From assembly GCA_036365515.1 (NCBI GenBank), contig CM070873.1:192812604-192876603 (forward strand): DNA of 64,000 nt, written 5' to 3'. Position numbers and translations under genes: made by a program. Source of the DNA: Torymus aiolomorphi (lineage: Eukaryota > Arthropoda > Insecta > Hymenoptera > Torymidae). The notes under the pieces are model-generated. The model was not told the origin of the DNA. It did no database searches and was given only the letters and a program-made list of their open reading frames with translations. Positions within the stretch are counted from its first letter, which is position 1. Every line of letters begins with the position of its first letter. Of the stretch, positions 45,535 to 56,256 are shown piece by piece.

Positions 45535-46110
45535 ATGGAAATACAAGGATTTCGAGACACTGAAAGGAAGTTTTTACCAGAGGAGGTGGCGATCATTTGC
45601 CTACAGAAACCCATTGTCGACCACTGGATTGTACAAGCACCGTGCAATTTCATCGAGCTGCCTGAAGACGTAAAAAATACAAATTCCTACTGCGCTATCG
45701 ATATTCACGGCATTAACTGGTTCGAGGGCGAAGTATCACTCAGACAGCTATATCGTTATATCTTCAATATCGCAAGAGCAGCAAGACGGATTTACGTTCG
45801 CGGCGAGGAGAAGGCCTGGTACCTGGAATCTTTACTCGGCCGAAACATATGTAATTTAGAAAAATATGACTCGCCGACGTTCGGAAAACTCAACAACATG
45901 TTTTCTGACGTGCTGGTATGTTCTACGCACGCGAATCAGAGGTTTAAAAATAAACAAGATTTTTGCGCGCTCTACAAGGCGCACCAAATAAAAAAGTGGA
46001 TGCGCTCTATACTACCCGAAGAGTGGAAGATGATCAACAAAGACCAAGTACAAAGTCAAATGTTCTACACTGCACTTCATCAGTATCAGCAGAAGCAGTG
46101 CAAAAAATGA
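45535..46110 (+). CDS. Conserved Polinton-associated protein, intact, function unclear
   Basis: 191 residues from the ATG at 45535. An upstream extension to 45451 lacks ATG. MEIQGFRDTERKFLPEEVAI opens it, then HWIVQAPCNFIELP, DIHGINWFEGEV, IYVRGEEKAWYLESLLG and CNLEKYDSPTFG. This pattern (..IQGF....F..KE.A......HW...PP....LP.....N.....HGI.W..G...IYV.G..K..YL) is one I recall from arthropod mobile elements. Acidic residues at IQGF, YVRGEEK and NLE could form a nuclease-like site, but this is speculation. Ends in a Lys/Gln-rich tail. Confidence 0.6.
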   Translation: MEIQGFRDTERKFLPEEVAIICLQKPIVDHWIVQAPCNFIELPEDVKNTNSYCAIDIHGINWFEGEVSLRQLYRYIFNIARAARRIYVRGEEKAWYLESLLGRNICNLEKYDSPTFGKLNNMFSDVLVCSTHANQRFKNKQDFCALYKAHQIKKWMRSILPEEWKMINKDQVQSQMFYTALHQYQQKQCKK

Positions 46111-46262
46111 CTCCGTTTTCACCCGCGGGCCGAGCAGTCCACTGAGGAGGAGGAGGAGGAGGAGGAGCAGAACGACGACGGCCGCGACGAGACGGATGTG
46201 GCCACAGAAATAGCAAGTGATAGCGACAGCAGCACATATTTCACATTTTGCGAAAACGCAAA

Positions 46263-47309
46263 ATGAATACGAAACAAATCACTAGGGCCATTAGTGGCCT
46301 CAGAGCAAACTCGATAGGTGTATACGCAGCCGATCACATCCCCAGAAGCTTGAGTCTTCCAGCCGCTGCTATAACCAATGTCGATACCTCAGATAAGCCT
46401 GGATCCCACCGGAAGGCATTCTACATAGACAAAAATGCAAAAGGAACATATTTCGATAGCTATGGAGTCGCCCCTGTACGACATCATATCGATCGACTTC
46501 GAAGAAATTGCGCAAGCTTCAAGTGGAACGAGAAGAAACTGCAGAGTATTAATTCTAAAGTTTGCGGCGAATATTCTATTATGTTTCTTTGCTATATGAG
46601 GCGTTTCACGTCAGCACTCCAGGCGCGGCGCGCGAGCGCGAAATCATGCTGTTTTCAGCTTGTGTTTGAAGGGCTAAGATGTATCTAAAAGAAATAATCC
46701 CCAAGTGATTTCGATGTATTTTTTCCTCAGCGTTCCGATGGTGCTATTAGTTTCTCAAAATTTTTCAATTCTAACCTCAAAAAAACATAAAACATGTTAT
46801 ATCTCAAAAACTATATTTTTAATATTTTTTTTGACCTGCTAGATCGAAAGAGGAGGAAATTTTACATGGATATAGCCTTTTTCTACATAGGGGTTTTTTG
46901 ATTTTTTCGAGATATTATTCAAGAAATACTTAGAATTGAAAAATTTTGAGAAACTAATAGCACCATCGGAAAGCTGAGAAAAAAATACATCGAAATCACT
47001 TGGGGATTATTTTTTTTAGATACATCTTAGCCCTTCAAACACAAGCTGAAAACAGCATGATTTCGCGCTCGTGCGCCACGCCTGGAGAGCTGACGTGAAA
47101 CACCTCATATGTGTAGCGGTTGCACTTTACGCGCGTTTTGTAACGTCTTTTCAAGTGATTCACATGTAAACGACGCACTGACCGCAAAATTTTATGAAAA
47201 TGTAAAAAGAAAAAATCACCGAAAAAGACTCCGACGTGCGAACAATTTCCCCAGCATTATTTCCAAGGGCGCTGGCTCTTTCGTTCAAACATGTAAAGCA
47301 TTTATATAA
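46263..47309 (+). pseudogene. Adenain-type cysteine protease, split by a MITE
   Basis: ATG at 46263. Reads GVYAADHIP, TNVDTSDKPGSHRKAFYID (His of the catalytic set in GSHRK), TYFDSYG (acidic residue) and SKVCGEYSIMFLCYM (nucleophile Cys), the order of adenovirus-like maturation proteases. At 46597 the gene is interrupted by a 509-bp foldback element. The reading frame resumes at 47107 with CSGCTLRAFCNVF and ends at 47309. Trp after His (GSHW in most relatives) is Arg here. The protease would trim capsid proteins. Confidence 0.8.
46598..47106. mobile_element. Foldback MITE inside the protease gene
   Basis: Nearly palindromic: about 180-200 bp arms starting GAGGCGTTTCACGTCAGC (left) and its inverse ending at 47106, with a short AT-rich centre. 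It is flanked by ATAT on both sides (46594-46597 and 47107-47110). An equivalent reading is a TA duplication with termini TGAGG...CCTCA, which would fit a Tc1/mariner-type MITE. No coding capacity. Confidence 0.9.
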
Positions 47310-47346
47310 AATGTGCGTGTGCGTGTGTGTGTGTGCGTGTGTGTGT

Positions 47347-47389
<43 letters not shown>

Positions 47390-47394
47390 CGTGA
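47310..47394. repeat. (GT)n microsatellite
   Basis: GT/GC alternating run directly after the protease stop. Confidence 0.95.
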
Positions 47395-47785
47395 CTTAAT
47401 TTTTATTATAATATTTCTATTTAATCCTGCGGCACATTCAATTTTTTAGTTTGTAATATTTTTTTTTTTATCCAGAAACACATTCAATTTTTAGTTTATA
47501 TTTACACTTTATGTACATTGTAAGTTTTAGAATTGTAAAAGCTGATGTGTGCGTGTATCGGTCTTTCTTAGTTTATAAGGTTTTGTATACTACGTTTGTC
47601 TTGGCCTTTTATAGCTTGTAATTTTATATTATTCATATATTTGTAAATTTAAAATGTATTTTTTTTAATTTGATCGAACAATAAAAAAAAGTTAAACAAA
47701 CATCGTATTCATTTAACGATCTTGTCCGCTAAATTTAATTCCTTATCTTTTTTATCTTGAAACGAATATGTACTATTCCATGAAG
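47395..47785. other. Polinton AT-rich spacer
   Basis: AT-rich sequence with AATAAAAAAAAG at about 47680, a likely polyadenylation signal for the plus-strand block. No gene. Confidence 0.5.
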
Positions 47786-48200
47786 AAACCGAAAAGCATA
47801 TGCGTAACGGTTTTTTCAAGTGGTGAAAAACACAGGAGGCGCTTTCTTCTTTGAGACTTTGAAACATAATCAGCTCGAGTCACCGAAAAGCATATGCGTA
47901 ACGGTTTTTTCAAGTGGTGAAAAACACAGGAGGCGCTTTCTTCTTTGAGACTTTGAAACATAATCAGCTCGAGTCACCGAAAAGCATATGCGTAACGGTT
48001 TTTTCAAGTGGTGAAAAACACCTTAACTGTTTCCTTTTTTCAAGTGGTGAAAAACACAGGAGGCGCTTTATTCTTTGAGGCTTTGAAACATAAGCAGCTC
48101 GAGTCACCGAAAAGCATATGCGTAACGGTTTTTCAAGCGGTGAAAAACACTTTAGACGTTTCCTTTTTCAAGTGGTGAAAAACACATGAGCCGTTTTCTT
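47786..48200. repeat. Iteron-like tandem repeat with six copies of a palindrome
   Basis: A 94-bp unit (CCGAAAAGCATATGCGTAAC, then TTTTTCAAGTGGTGAAAAA, then AGGAGGCGCTTTCTTC and AGCTCGAGTCA) repeated, the last copies rearranged with insertions. The palindrome TTTTTCA-AGTGG-TGAAAAA occurs at 47812, 47906, 48000, 48036, 48129 (AGCGG centre) and 48164. The array lies just upstream of the gene at 48493. Confidence 0.93.
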
Positions 48201-48492
48201 CTTTGAGGCTCAAAACCCTTAACGGGAAAATTTATGGTTCTGTTTCTCAAGGGCTCCGCGAGTTTCCCAGCGCTTCTCCCCACTCTCCAATACATACGCG
48301 TAAACGTTCATGATTGGGCGCTCGCATTTTACGTAACAATCGAGCAGCCAATCGCAACTCGTGGTAGAAAGGATGGCGATTCGCGCTGGAGAGAGAATAA
48401 GTACGGGGCCTAGCCGCGCCACCCTCAGTCAGTTGCTCTACCTCGACGAAGTCGTGACATTTTTACCAACGCTAAGTCAGTATTTTTTAAAA

Positions 48493-49366
48493 ATGTCTCA
48501 AACAAAGCTAGTGCCGAATTTACTGTACAATTCGACTTACGCTCTCAACAATTCGTACTCCAAATTCGTTTACGTCGACTTGGATTATGCAGTTGGCTAT
48601 TTCCGACCGGTCATCAGGTTCGGTGGGCATACATCACCGCATAAATATATAACTCTGGATATCGACAGTTGGGAACAATTTGAAAAACCATTTCAAGACC
48701 TTCGGAGAGTATCTATGGGCATCAGGCGATTTTGTTAAGCAAGGCAAATATGCAAAAATATATTTACCGCACCACGACGTCGAATTGACCACAGTCTACG
48801 GTCACAGAACCGTATCAATCACCGATAAGCCCCAAGTAACACGGCCATCGTTCACCCTACAGTACGAACACGAGGCTCAACAGTTCGACTTTGAAGACGA
48901 TAACGCCAATCAAAAGGCAGCCGCCTCCACTACCAGTGACGAACCTGCTAGAAAAAAAAAGAAGTCTGAAAAACCACCGAAGATTATGATGCAGTATACA
49001 ACTTTCAGCGGATTGAAACAGTTGCAACAGTGTATAGACTATAAATTAAAAAAGTTAGAAGAAATGTCGGGTTTTGTAAACAAGGTTTTCGGTATAATGA
49101 TCGATGTTATTAAAACGGAAGCAATTAGCAAAAACGACGTGCATTTACTAGACCATACATTCATCGGCGTTGTATTTAATGAACTGGAAGACAAAATGAA
49201 AGAACTCGCGCTAAATCAATTAATGTTTGCAAATTTTAGCGAGAGTTCTCTCGAAATAATGTTTTTGGAAGTATATGCGGAGTATTTAACAATTCTAGAA
49301 AAAAATGTTGTTAGTGCGTTAAAAGTTGAAAAATGTACAAAAATAATTTTTTTTTATTTTATATAA
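48493..49366 (+). pseudogene. Polinton accessory gene of unknown function, one frameshift
   Basis: Start chosen at the ATG at 48493 (MSQTKLVPNLLYNS), because a TCAGTCAG initiator lies at 48427 and the longer upstream frame lacks an ATG at its start. The first frame runs to 48738 and the protein continues in another frame (48680-49366), with the shift near 48700. Visible are VYVDLDYAVGYFRPVI, YITLDIDSWEQFEKPF and GKYAKIYLPHHDVEL, then an acidic/Lys linker (PARKKKKSEKPPK) and a helical C-terminal half of about 110 residues. The N-terminal beta-rich part could bind nucleic acid (inference). I do not recognise a named family. Confidence 0.55.
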
Positions 49367-49529
49367 TAAAATCTATTTTACCTTATCACACTTTTTTATT
49401 TAAGGACCCCTCCTTTATACCTACTCCTATTCACGCCCCCAACTTCTCATTTGCGCTAGCACGCATATATTTATATATGCAGCATTATACATAAGTCATT
49501 CGTCGAAAGACCACCGACAAGGCAACATC

Positions 49530-49706
49530 ATGGGGCCCCCGTTCAGCAAGCACCAGGCCAAACCAGACGACAAAGAACCTCTCATCACCAAGGCAGACAA
49601 GAAAGACTCTTGGGCAAACAAAAAATATTCTCCACCACACCATTCCTTTTCCACCAATTCCTTCTCCTTCTCAAAAAAAGATGGTTATTCAAAATATAAC
49701 GAATAA
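49530..49706 (+). CDS. Small ORF next to right TIR, 58 residues
   Basis: ATG at 49530, stop 49704-49706. Begins MGPPFSKHQAK and is rich in Lys, Ser, Phe and Pro (HHSFSTNSFSFSKK), with no hydrophobic segment. TATTTATATATG at about 49465 is TATA-like and an AATAAA stretch follows at 49787, so a short transcript is plausible. MGxxxS resembles an N-myristoylation start, but Pro at position 3 normally blocks that enzyme. Could be non-coding. Confidence 0.35.
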   Translation: MGPPFSKHQAKPDDKEPLITKADKKDSWANKKYSPPHHSFSTNSFSFSKKDGYSKYNE

Positions 49707-49786
49707 CAAACGGTCCCTTTAAGGACAACATTTATGTTAATGAGGAAAAACTGTTCATAAAATAGGGGGTTTCAGCCCGTTTAAAT

Positions 49787-50755
49787 AAATAAAAATTTAT
49801 TTTTCCTCAACATGCTTTCTTTATTTGCAGACCCCTCCTTTACACCAACTCCCTATTCCCTCCCCCCACAACTTATCATTGTGAACACACACACGCACAC
49901 ACACACACGCACGGTCTATATAGCGAGAGGTCTCGCTCCAGCAGAGTCTTTATGGCGTAGCACGTATAGCCAAAGGTCTCGGCCCCCCACCACCACGAGT
50001 CAGGGGCTTATACGAGGGCATGCGCGGAGCAGATATAGTGGCATGGCGTCATGGAGGGAGCGATAAGTGGTTCATTGTTTACCCTAATTAGCTTGTGTTC
50101 ACACACACACACACATGCTACTGTAAACACTTAAATGAATGACTTTGTCACACTTGAGACTCATACACACAGCACACGGTCTATACAGCGAGAGGTCTTT
50201 ATGGCGTAGCGCGTATAGCCAAAGGGCTCTCCCCCCACCACCACGAGTCGGGGCATATACGACGGCACGCGCCAGGCAGGTATAGTGGCATAGCGTCATC
50301 GCGCGGGCGATAAGTGGGTCATTATTTATGGGTAATAATTCACTGCATTGTTTACCCTAATTAGATTGTGTTCACAGTTGGAGCCCATACACACAGCACA
50401 CGGTCTATACAGCGACAGGCCTCGCACCCTATGGGTCTTTATGGTGTAGCGCGGACAGCCAAAGCGCTCGCCCCCCCACCACCTCGAGTCAATGCATATA
50501 CGGGAACACACGTGGGGCATGTATAGCGGCATGACGTCATGGCGGGCGCCATAAGTGGTCCATTATTTATGGGGTAATAAATCACCCCCCATTGTTTACA
50601 CTAATTAGCTTGTGGCCACACTTGCTACTGTAAACACTTGAGTTAATGACCTTGTCACACTTGGGGACCCATACACACCGCACAGCGGGGTGCCACATGG
50701 CCCCTACACACCGCACCGCGGGGGGCCGTCTCGCTATACCGGTTCCCTTACTACT
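49787..50755 (-). repeat. Polinton right TIR
   Basis: Inverted partner of 30654-31705, slightly shorter, mainly because the CA/GT microsatellite and module spacings differ. The outer 200 bp match with only a handful of differences. Confidence 0.93.
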
Positions 50756-50761
50756 GATATT

Positions 50762-51253
50762 GTTTTTCGCACCTAGCAATTTATCAATTTCGAAGCCAAA
50801 TTGGTTTTCACAAAACCCTTCTGTTTATTTAGAAGACTTTTGTGACGTAATCAATCTACAAAATGTTTCGACAAAATTCTTCTATTTACTATACATTGAA
50901 AAATGAGAAAAACCAAGAAAAATGTCAAGTGTATTACTCTTAAAAATTTTGCACAATTTTCAAAAATTCCACGCACTCACAATTTTTCTAAAACACATAA
51001 ACACGATTAAGCTTCTATTGCCGACGCCTGTTGCGTCGTATTCTCGCTACGACACGAGAATTTTCAAAAAGGCCGACTAGACCGAAAGCGTCGGTTTCAA
51101 AAGCAAAAATGACTATCTACCACGTTTCTCTCTCTCGCGTACCGGTACCGTCGAATTACAACTTTTTCACTAGCGATTCGCGGGGCCCCACGTTCTGGGT
51201 GCCATTTATAACGATGTACTTACGATTTATCCATAGTACAACGTCATGAAGAA
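50762..51253. other. gypsy leader, remainder on the far side of the Polinton
   Basis: Continues the leader from the GATATT duplication to the 5' LTR. Contains the primer-site-like TGGCACCCAGAACG (complement of 51191-51204). No gene. Confidence 0.6.
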
Positions 51254-52347
51254 TTCTCGCCAACAATGATGAATGCCAATTTTTAGTTAACCATGCAAAT
51301 ATATGTGTTCATATTTTCAATGAATACTAAACGCAAGGAGATGGACAAATAAAGGTCTTCAAATCATCAATCATTGCAATTAATAGTAAAGCTTGAACAT
51401 TTATTAACATAAAAATAAAACGAAGATATCAAAATTAGCGAGGTATAATTAAGTATAATGTTGAGCGCCAGCTGGGACGTTTCCAGCAGCATTCTAACTA
51501 CGATATATTACAATAAACAAATCGCGACACGGCAATGATTCGGCTGTTTCGATATGGAGCGGGACGCGAATTCAAGTGCGAGCTCGCGAGTGTAGTCTCC
51601 GGCGGCGATAGTTTTGGTACGGTTTCGAGAAGAAGCGCGGCGAGATCGGAGTAAGCGGCACGAGAGAGAGACGCAAAGAAGCGGTGGCCGCTGCCAATAC
51701 AACTTACCAGCTCGGAGTTGGGAGGAGCGGCGTACACGACGACAAGCTGATGGTCGCAGAGGCTGAGTGGCTGGGCAGCGGCGGTGAGACGGTCGGACGC
51801 ACGCCGGTTCGACGCAGGCGGCACGACGTCGGCAAGCGGCTGCTGGGCTGGGCGGTGGCGGTGGCGCAGCACGCCGACGGACCAACGAGCTCTCCAGGCC
51901 CAGCAATCGAGCGCCACCACTCGTTCTTCTTCGCGTACTACTCTCTCTCCCTCTATCTCTCTCGCTCTCTCCTGACAATATGGGACCGTGGCGCTCACGC
52001 TGGTATTGATCTGTGCGTCTGCGCACGGTACCTCATCACAAGACGATTTTCCCCGCGAAGGTTCGAATCCAACAACGACGGAGGAAAATTGGAGAGGTCA
52101 GGTCCACTTGGAGGCAGGCGCCTCCACATGTCAGAGAGAAAGCAACTGAGAGGAAGGCAGATACGGCAAACTCGAATATGTAGCGCCATTAGTACTTGCG
52201 GGGATGGCAGGAACATCGTCTTCTTCATCTGGATCAGGGTACGGGTGCAGCACTAGGAGCTCGCAATGCTCCTTTACAAGAGTAATGTCTTTGTCTTAGG
52301 TCTAGTGTTTTGTTATCTAATTGTAAGGCTCAAAAGTGAGCGTTACA
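51254..52347 (-). repeat. gypsy 5' LTR (right copy, 1.1 kb)
   Basis: Same sequence as 21250-22584 apart from substitutions and the missing GC-rich block. About 50 bp inside the element, complement 51204 onward, is TGGCACCCAGAACGTGGGGC, which resembles gypsy primer-site regions. The LTR could therefore really extend to about 51205, with the left copy shortened. Confidence 0.85.
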
Positions 52348-54940
<2,593 letters not shown>

Positions 54941-56173
54941 ATGGATATCACATGTTATAATTGCAGTAAATCAATTAAAACTAAATATGTCACATGTGAT
55001 CATTGTAAAAATAATTATCATCCATCCTGTACTTTGCTTAAACAAGTCCGTAATAAGAGCAACAAACTCATCAACTGCTGTCGAAGTTGTATCACTGCAG
55101 CAAATACAACCAGACAGAGGAGTGATTCACTTAATGAAAGCAATGCTAATAGTAGTTCTGCCGCAATTTCAATATTATCATCTCTTTCCACTTCTTCTTT
55201 GAACCTACCGCCACAACCAAATGACCCTCTACAGCAGATACTTGATAAATTAACCACACTAGATACTCTTAACGCAAGATTGAGCACTCTAAGCTCTTCT
55301 CTTGACGTACGTTTTGAGGAAGTGCAAACTACTCTGAACACGCGGCTGGAGGAAGTTTCCACACGAATGACAAACATGGAAGAAAAACTATCACTTCTAG
55401 ATGATCTGCCCCACCTCGCGACTCGTCTTTCTGCTGCTGAAGAGGCCATATCTCAAGTGCAGACTGAACAAGGTAATCTTCGTCGCCTGTTCGATGACCT
55501 CTGCACATCAAATACTGCCACTGCTCCAAATGAACCTACTGTCAGACGACTGGAAAAACTCGAGCATGACCTTCAACATCTCAGTAATACGCAACGAAAC
55601 CTCTCCAGCGAGCTGGTGATCACTGGACTCTCTATCCCGGATACAACATCCTTGAAAGGCGCTGTTTACGCTGCTCTGAAGTTCCTTGACGGTGAGCTTC
55701 ATGACCGCGATATACTACATGTGCGGAAAATGCGCCTGAAACCATCCTCGGAGTCACTGAAGCAGTCCTCACTCGCTACTCATGCAGAAGAACCACCAAC
55801 TACTTCATCTCAGTCAACCAATGGTGATGCTGGATCAAGGGTCACACCACTCATCGTTACTTTATCGTCACGTGCACTAGCTCAGTCGCTCTTAAGCGCA
55901 AAAATAAAAATTGGAAAAATGCATACGTCTCAACTCAGCACCGATTTGTTGGTACATGCTAATGCCAATCCTCCGCTGCCTCACTCTCTGATTAATATAA
56001 ACGAGCTTCTTCCTACTGAACTCTACCGCCTTCGTATATCTGCTCGCGCAGAAGCTAAAAAGAGAGGTTTCGTCAGCTACGTGCGCAATGGCAAAATTTA
56101 CTTAAAGAAGAAGAAAGAAGACGACGCGACAATCATTTCTACTGCTGAGGAACTAACATCTTTTTTAGCATAG
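54941..56173 (+). CDS. LINE-B ORF1 protein with PHD-like zinc finger, intact
   Basis: 410 residues. Starts with a Cys/His cluster: CYNCSKS, CDHCKNNYHPSC and CCRSC at about residues 5-48, a C4HC3/PHD-like finger. Then a Ser/Asn linker, a long predicted coiled coil (about 85-215, LxxLxxR heptads such as TLDTLNARLSTLSSSL), and a C-terminal part with LVITGLSIPD and VRKMRLKPSS that fits an RRM-like fold, ending in FVSYVRNGKIYLKKKKEDD. ORF1 proteins of CR1 elements chaperone the element RNA. The frame is fully open. Confidence 0.75.
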   Translation: MDITCYNCSKSIKTKYVTCDHCKNNYHPSCTLLKQVRNKSNKLINCCRSCITAANTTRQRSDSLNESNANSSSAAISILSSLSTSSLNLPPQPNDPLQQILDKLTTLDTLNARLSTLSSSLDVRFEEVQTTLNTRLEEVSTRMTNMEEKLSLLDDLPHLATRLSAAEEAISQVQTEQGNLRRLFDDLCTSNTATAPNEPTVRRLEKLEHDLQHLSNTQRNLSSELVITGLSIPDTTSLKGAVYAALKFLDGELHDRDILHVRKMRLKPSSESLKQSSLATHAEEPPTTSSQSTNGDAGSRVTPLIVTLSSRALAQSLLSAKIKIGKMHTSQLSTDLLVHANANPPLPHSLININELLPTELYRLRISARAEAKKRGFVSYVRNGKIYLKKKKEDDATIISTAEELTSFLA

Positions 56174-56256
56174 GCTCATCACATCCTCATCGCTCTCTCA
56201 ACGCCATTCATCTCATTCCTACATGTCCACCCCGCTCACGCACATCTCGCATCTTA

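Larger units (their letters stand above)
30654..50755 (+). mobile_element. Polinton/Maverick, complete, 20.1 kb
   Basis: Both ends are exact. The left end starts AGTAGTAAGG at 30654 and the right end is its inverse CCTTACTACT ending at 50755. GATATT lies directly outside both (30648-30653 and 50756-50761). A 6-bp duplication and AG...CT ends are the rule for Polintons. Contents fit: family B polymerase, FtsK/HerA ATPase, RVE integrase with chromodomain, major and minor capsid proteins, adenain-type protease. Core genes are on the plus strand and accessory frames at the left end are on the minus strand. Several core genes are broken (see entries), so this copy cannot move or form particles by itself. 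It lies in the leader of the gypsy element. Confidence 0.96.
21250..52347 (-). mobile_element. Gypsy-type LTR retrotransposon, minus strand, host of the Polinton
   Basis: Two long similar LTRs (21250-22584 and 51254-52347) bracket a minus-strand internal region with gag, CCHC knuckles, aspartic protease and reverse transcriptase. The LTR copies stop being similar exactly where LINE-L sequence starts on both outer sides. The internal region is interrupted between gag and the 5' LTR by the 20.1-kb Polinton, so the gypsy element alone is about 11 kb. RNase H is truncated and integrase is missing. The exact 3' end of the LTR and the target duplication could not be settled. Confidence 0.85.

Noticed and set aside
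47773..47961. 62-residue minus-strand frame with an internal repeat
   Set aside because: It is the translation of the 94-bp iteron array.
30654..50755. Possible integrated polydnavirus, nudivirus or adenovirus
   Set aside because: Terminal repeats, the 6-bp duplication, RVE integrase and gene set are those of a Polinton. No nudiviral core genes or circle-excision motifs were seen.
21250..52347. Endogenous errantivirus with env
   Set aside because: No envelope-like frame with signal peptide or transmembrane segment is present. The element even lacks integrase.
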